A stretch of 10,406 nt of DNA, taken from the NCBI GenBank assembly GCA_021785155.1, contig JAJYGE010000451.1:1-10406 (forward strand), in the 5' to 3' direction. The notes beneath the pieces are model-generated. The model had not been told where the DNA came from. It saw nothing but the letters and a program-made list of their open reading frames with translations, and did not search any database. Of this stretch, positions 6,675 through 10,406 are shown piece after piece (within the stretch, counting starts at the first letter, position 1; the number at the start of each line of letters is the position of its first letter). Source of the stretch: Planctomycetota bacterium (GTDB lineage: Bacteria > Planctomycetota > Phycisphaerae > WQYP01). The position numbers were made by a program, and so were the translations under genes.

Positions 6675-7685
6675 TTAAGGCTTGCCGTGCAGGGCTATTT
6701 GCGCCAGCATGTGCAGGTGAATCAATCCCGATGCGGCGGCGACGCGCACGCGTGGGTTGGGATCCGTGAGCATTGTTTCAAGCTTTTCCGCGTTGGAGGA
6801 AACGGGAATGGCCCCCAAGGCCAAGGCGGCCAATGCGCGAAGGTGTGAATTTGGGCTTTTGGATGCCTCCACCGCCAGCTTTTCTCCCAACGTGCTGCCG
6901 CGCTGCCCTAAACCGCGCGCGGCGATCAGCTGCGCCGGCGGTGACGGATCTTTCAGGCCCGCCAGCAGCACATTAACGGCAATTGGATTTTGCAGTGTGC
7001 GGCAGGTGGATAAGGCCGCCAGATGATTGCCGGCATAAGGGCTTAAGCTTAAAGCGACAATGGAATTTACCGCCCGGCGGTATCCCAGTCGGGCCAGTGC
7101 GGAAGTAACGGCAAGTTTAACGGCGTGGCTGCGATCGCTGGCATCGGTAAGCAGCAATTGAATGGCGGATTTATCTCCCAACCGCCCCAGCACGAATGCG
7201 GTATTCGCCCGAACAATGGGGTCTTTGGAACTTAGCATCTTGGGTAATGTGTTCATATAGGTGTTATCACCTATCCGAGCCAGCGCATAAATCGCCGCAG
7301 GCCGCACGCTGATGGTCGGGCTGTGCGCCAAATGGATGAGTTGCTTTTTCAACGCCGTCATCTTCTGATTGCCCGCCACCATCGCAGCGGTATATTCCAC
7401 CATCGGCGAAGGATCAGACAAGCCGCGCTTTACCAATTGTTGTGCCAACGGGCGGTGCAGATGTTTGAGGCTTTCAAGTGTAATAGCGCGAATTCCGGCA
7501 TCCGGGTTGGCAAAGCCCGCACGCAACACAGCCGCGGGTCCTTGCAAATGAATTGTCGGCGGAACCGTGGATGTTGCCGTCGCGGCACAACCGCCAAGTC
7601 CTAAAGCCAGCGGCGTGATAATGGAAATCACCGCAGCTCTGGAAACTTTTTCAAGATATCCGCCCATGTTCTTTGCGCTCCGCAT
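6675..7685 (-). CDS. HEAT-repeat lipoprotein
   Basis: Predicted lipid-anchored scaffold or adaptor protein; partner and function unknown. With the ATG at 7685 it is 336 aa. A basic N-terminal stretch and hydrophobic core lead to the lipobox LGGC (Cys about residue 33), the signal peptidase II site. After a short Ala/Thr-rich linker, about nine tandem HEAT/PBS-lyase-like repeats of roughly 31 residues fill the rest of the protein. They recur with a D-P-x-P-x-V-R-x-A-A pattern, for example in [21 protein letters not shown] and [11 protein letters not shown]. Start choice: GGAG lies 8 bases before 7685. The next ATG (7667) has GGAG at 10 bases and gives an ideal 26-residue signal peptide, so it is an equal rival. 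A TTG at 7706 is less likely. The stop is a tandem TAATAA. It lies 23 bases after lnt, whose product would acylate it. Confidence 0.85.
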   Translation of the reverse strand: MRSAKNMGGYLEKVSRAAVISIITPLALGLGGCAATATSTVPPTIHLQGPAAVLRAGFANPDAGIRAITLESLKHLHRPLAQQLVKRGLSDPSPMVEYTAAMVAGNQKMTALKKQLIHLAHSPTISVRPAAIYALARIGDNTYMNTLPKMLSSKDPIVRANTAFVLGRLGDKSAIQLLLTDASDRSHAVKLAVTSALARLGYRRAVNSIVALSLSPYAGNHLAALSTCRTLQNPIAVNVLLAGLKDPSPPAQLIAARGLGQRGSTLGEKLAVEASKSPNSHLRALAALALGAIPVSSNAEKLETMLTDPNPRVRVAAASGLIHLHMLAQIALHGKP

Positions 7686-7708
7686 AAGCCGTACTCCGTC
7701 AAGCAAAT

Positions 7709-9412
7709 TTATTCGTCTCTGGCCCGGGCATCTGGAGAAGTCCTGTCCCGCAGTGTCTGCTGGTCGCGGAGATAAAACCGCTTGGCCAGCCCCAGTACCA
7801 GCGCCGCGATGGTTAGTATAACCAGCAACCGCGAAAAGATATTCCCCATGCGGGAAAACAATGTAATTCTTGAATCCAGCGGCAATCGGGCCACGGCGAT
7901 TCCCCGGACAAAGGCACTGTGACCATGGTTTGTTACCAGCTTGATAATCTGCCCGTCGGAATTAACGAATCCACAATATCCGCCATTAACGCACCGCGCA
8001 ATGGGTACGCGATTTTCCACCGCACGCAACTGATCTGATTGGAGATGCTGCTGCAATTCAGGTCGGCTGTCATACCAGCCGTCATTGCTGATACTCATGA
8101 GAAACTCTACGCCCTTTTTGCCATTTCGCACGCGCGCAAACATTCGTGCTGGATGTGACATGACATCTTCATAGCAGATCGGCACGGCAAATCGCCAGGT
8201 GTTTTTTTCCGCCGTGAGTGTAAAGCGGCTCCAGCTATCTCCCGGCGTTAATGAATAATCATCATTAGGGCCGAAGGGGGTAAGACCCAATAAGAAGCGA
8301 TGCAATGCCGGCCAGCTTTTTTTGAACGGGACATATTCGCCAAAAGGCACCAAGTGTCTCTTGGCATAGTACCGTGGTAGTTCCCCCGCAGTGGGGGTGA
8401 AAAGTACCGCAATATTCTGCATTTTTCGCGTTTTGCCAGTGGCTGTGAAATGAATGGCGCTGGAACCCACCAGCAAATTGACATCGTGGCGCATGGAAAA
8501 GCGGCCAAGCTGCAAGGCGAAATGTTGATCCGCTTCCAGCAGATGCCGCCCGGCGCGGGAAAATTCATCCGGGCTTTGGCTAAGCCACGCGGAGTTCAAA
8601 AAGCCGGGAACGGATGTTTCCGGCCACGCGATCAAATCTGGATGCTGCGCCGCAGCCCGCCGGGACATGGCGAAGTATTTATTGACCATCGTTTTTTCCT
8701 GCGTGGTGTCGGGGGAATTTTTGATATTCTGTGGTATGTAGCGCTGGATGACGGCAATTTTCGGGCCGTCCGGGTTCAGCGGTTGCGAAAGTCGATAGAA
8801 TCCATAAAAGCTTGCCGCCAGAAGAACCAGAACTGCCGCAACCGGAGAAATCCACCGCGGGGTCTGTCCCGTGCGCGCGGCATCGGTAATGGCCCCGGCG
8901 GAAATCCCCGCCAGAAATGTCAAGCCATACATACCGAAAAGATCAGCCGATTGCAGCAGCAGTGTCGCCGGTGCCAGAGCCACGCCCAGGCTGAACCATG
9001 GGAATCCGGTAAACAGTGTGCCACGCAAGAATTCCAGCACGGTCCACGCCACAGGTACAGCGATGATGGCGGGAATTTTCAGATCTTTGGCCAGCACGCG
9101 GAGAACCAGGACAAAAAGTGGAAAAATCAGGGCCAGATAGAAGCACAGCACCACATAACCTGGAAGCGTAACGATGATCAGCCAATATAAATTAACCGCA
9201 AAATAGATGTATCCCAGCAGATAATACCACGCCCACCAGCGCCATCCGGTTTTGCCACGCAACGCGCAAATGGACAATGGTGCCAAGGCTATCAGGGCCA
9301 GCGGCCAGAGATAAAAAGGGGGAAAAGCCAAGGTCAGGCATAACGGCGTAAGCAACGAAAGCCAGAGCATCGTCGAAGCGCGTAGAGCAGAGTCTTTATT
9401 GGTCAAATCCAT
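7709..9412 (-). CDS. lnt: Apolipoprotein N-acyltransferase
   Basis: Transfers the third acyl chain from a phospholipid to the N-terminal Cys of diacylglyceryl apolipoproteins at the inner membrane, the last step of lipoprotein maturation. The product is 567 aa, slightly longer than the E. coli enzyme (about 512). The N-terminal part (to about 205) has roughly six to seven membrane segments. A periplasmic carbon-nitrogen hydrolase domain (about 217-515) follows, then one C-terminal membrane segment (about 525-545) and a charged tail. The catalytic triad is present: E265 in WPETSVP, K351 in YYAKRHLVPFGEYVP, C413 in PICYEDV (E. coli E267/K335/C387). SNDGWY is also typical. AGAGG-like purines (9419-9415) sit only 2 bases from this ATG but 8 bases from an in-frame TTG at 9406, so the true start may be two codons later. 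It heads the run with the HEAT lipoprotein and the cupin. Confidence 0.97.
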   Translation of the reverse strand: MDLTNKDSALRASTMLWLSLLTPLCLTLAFPPFYLWPLALIALAPLSICALRGKTGWRWWAWYYLLGYIYFAVNLYWLIIVTLPGYVVLCFYLALIFPLFVLVLRVLAKDLKIPAIIAVPVAWTVLEFLRGTLFTGFPWFSLGVALAPATLLLQSADLFGMYGLTFLAGISAGAITDAARTGQTPRWISPVAAVLVLLAASFYGFYRLSQPLNPDGPKIAVIQRYIPQNIKNSPDTTQEKTMVNKYFAMSRRAAAQHPDLIAWPETSVPGFLNSAWLSQSPDEFSRAGRHLLEADQHFALQLGRFSMRHDVNLLVGSSAIHFTATGKTRKMQNIAVLFTPTAGELPRYYAKRHLVPFGEYVPFKKSWPALHRFLLGLTPFGPNDDYSLTPGDSWSRFTLTAEKNTWRFAVPICYEDVMSHPARMFARVRNGKKGVEFLMSISNDGWYDSRPELQQHLQSDQLRAVENRVPIARCVNGGYCGFVNSDGQIIKLVTNHGHSAFVRGIAVARLPLDSRITLFSRMGNIFSRLLVILTIAALVLGLAKRFYLRDQQTLRDRTSPDARARDE

Positions 9413-9529
9413 TGCCTCTGATTCTAAGCGAAGCGCGGCCCAGCGTCGCGTTATCCCAAGCCAAAACGCAACGCTATCACGCCGCTCCGCAGACTGTCTG
9501 CCATATTATCCCCATGGACCACGCGGCCA
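9413..9529 (-). other. Gap between sugar kinase and lnt; short palindrome, no clear promoter
   Basis: No real gene is seen. An odd-length palindrome GCAGACTGTCTGC lies at 9489-9501, about 77 bases before the lnt start, and could be an operator half-pair or chance. GATAAT-like sequences occur on the minus strand but without convincing -35 partners. No U-tract terminator is visible after the kinase, so lnt may share its transcript. Confidence 0.25.
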
Positions 9530-10406
9530 TTAACGGATAATCCGGGCGCTGCCACCATTAAATACGTGCATCAGCTCGGAAAGGTTGATCTGACTGGTAT
9601 CGCCACGGGTGCTTTGCAGCAGTGCGCCATGGGCGGTTCCCAGGTCAACAGCGTCCTGCGGACTCATGGCCGTGAGCAGTCCATAGGCCAATCCGGAGCA
9701 AAATCCGTCGCCACCGCCAACCCGATCTTCAATTTCCAAGCCTTCATGGCGTCGGCTGTGATAGAACTTGCCTTCCAGCCACAAAATAGCGGACCAGTTA
9801 TTGACCAGTCCGGATTTTACCTCACGCAACGTTGTGCCCACGGCTTTAATATTGGGATATTTCTTCACAACCTGCTCGACCATCTTTTCATACGCACCGG
9901 TGTTGAGATCTGAAAGATTTTCATCGACACCCGGTACTTCAAAGCCCAGAACTTTCTGGAAATCTTCTTCATTGCCAATTAATACATCGACGTTATTTAT
10001 CAGATTGGCGGTGACGCTTTGGGCTTTTTTGCTGCTCCAGAGTTTGGACCGGAAATTCAGATCATAGGAAACAATCGTGCCGGAATTTTTCGCGGCTTTG
10101 AGCGCTTCGGCAACCACACCGGCGGTGCCATCAGAAAGGGCGGTAAATATTCCGCCGGTATGTAACCACCGCACACCTTTCTTGAATATGCTTTTAAAAT
10201 CAATCATGCCCGGCTGCATATTCATGGCCGCCGAGTGGCCGCGATCATACATGGTCACCGACGCCCGCACGCTGGTGCCAACTTCCGTGAAGTTCAATCC
10301 GATGCGATCCTTGCGGCCAACGCCGTCATATTCAGCCATGACAACATTGCTCATATCCACGCCTGCGGCGCGGCCATGGTTTATAATCAGGCGACCAATG
10401 GGGTTG
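9530..10406 (-). CDS. PfkB-family sugar kinase, likely 2-keto-3-deoxygluconate kinase (5' end outside window)
   Basis: ATP-dependent sugar kinase of the ribokinase/PfkB family. The best guess is 2-dehydro-3-deoxygluconokinase (KdgK), which phosphorylates KDG in uronate or Entner-Doudoroff breakdown. About 291 residues are visible. The frame stays open to the edge, with GRAAGVDMS just inside it, so the GTG at 10360 is not the real start and roughly the first 40 residues are missing. Family features: YDLNFRSKLW (the DxNxR segment), VGTTLREVKSG, and PfkB signature 2, EDRVGGGDGFCSG, whose Asp (codon 9707-9709) is the predicted catalytic base. GGGD rather than GAGD, and the TTLREV segment, resemble KdgK-type kinases, but substrate cannot be fixed from sequence alone. 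Lnt follows 117 bases downstream on the same strand. Confidence 0.82.
   Translation of the reverse strand, partial: NPIGRLIINHGRAAGVDMSNVVMAEYDGVGRKDRIGLNFTEVGTSVRASVTMYDRGHSAAMNMQPGMIDFKSIFKKGVRWLHTGGIFTALSDGTAGVVAEALKAAKNSGTIVSYDLNFRSKLWSSKKAQSVTANLINNVDVLIGNEEDFQKVLGFEVPGVDENLSDLNTGAYEKMVEQVVKKYPNIKAVGTTLREVKSGLVNNWSAILWLEGKFYHSRRHEGLEIEDRVGGGDGFCSGLAYGLLTAMSPQDAVDLGTAHGALLQSTRGDTSQINLSELMHVFNGGSARIIR

Noticed and set aside
6059..6848. Long plus-strand frames opposite the cupin and HEAT genes
   Set aside because: They are shadows of two well-supported minus-strand genes and resemble no protein family.
7257..7274. Perfect 7-bp inverted repeat with loop TTAT inside the HEAT gene
   Set aside because: It lies in the middle of a coding repeat unit with no nearby gene start; chance is the simplest explanation.
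8383..8397. CCCCC/GGGGG hairpin inside lnt
   Set aside because: It falls in coding sequence between conserved blocks and is not followed by a T-run.
8450..9190. 246-codon plus-strand frame opposite lnt
   Set aside because: Antisense to a gene with a complete catalytic triad; the product is Arg/Gln-rich and shows no domain.
9477..9530. 17-codon ORF overlapping the kinase stop (TAATG)
   Set aside because: The overlap looks like translational coupling, but there is no Shine-Dalgarno and the peptide is too short to support as a gene without conservation.

Overview
The window (about 54% GC by eye) holds eight protein-coding genes and no RNA genes, transposons or CRISPR arrays that I can see. It comes from a diderm bacterium: there is an apolipoprotein N-acyltransferase and a lipoprotein with a clear lipobox. 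Three things recall soil or freshwater Planctomycetota, perhaps Phycisphaerae: the long B12-dependent ribonucleotide reductase, the HEAT-repeat lipoprotein, and a cupin resembling the acidobacterial manganese hydroxynitrile lyases. This placement is an inference from protein style, not a search result.

Plus-strand block (1-6189). The 3' half of dcd (dCTP deaminase) comes first. After a 156-base leader rich in inverted repeats comes nrdJ, the adenosylcobalamin-dependent class II ribonucleotide reductase. The two genes both belong to deoxynucleotide supply. A multi-pass GT-C-type glycosyltransferase starts 12 bases after nrdJ and is probably translationally coupled to it, although its function looks unrelated. 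A small two-TM protein with a bacterial PH-like domain follows after a 119-base gap.

Minus-strand block (6266-10406, read right to left). A pfkB-family sugar kinase, most like 2-keto-3-deoxygluconate kinase, runs off the right edge. After a 117-base gap comes a compact three-gene run: lnt, a HEAT-repeat lipoprotein, and a small cupin with the full metal-ligand set of the manganese hydroxynitrile lyase family. Lnt would be the enzyme that finishes acylation of the lipoprotein encoded just after it. The two blocks converge in a 76-base gap (6190-6265) with two short hairpins.

The genes are mostly recognisable families. The stretch most deserving a second look is the nrdJ leader. It holds two strong hairpins that share the same bases and so cannot form together, four copies of GCCGG within 67 bases, and a duplicated start-codon context whose two ATGs are in frame. 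It may be a cis-regulatory RNA controlling a B12-dependent enzyme, but I see no recognisable cobalamin riboswitch core. No gene-free stretch exceeds 300 bases.
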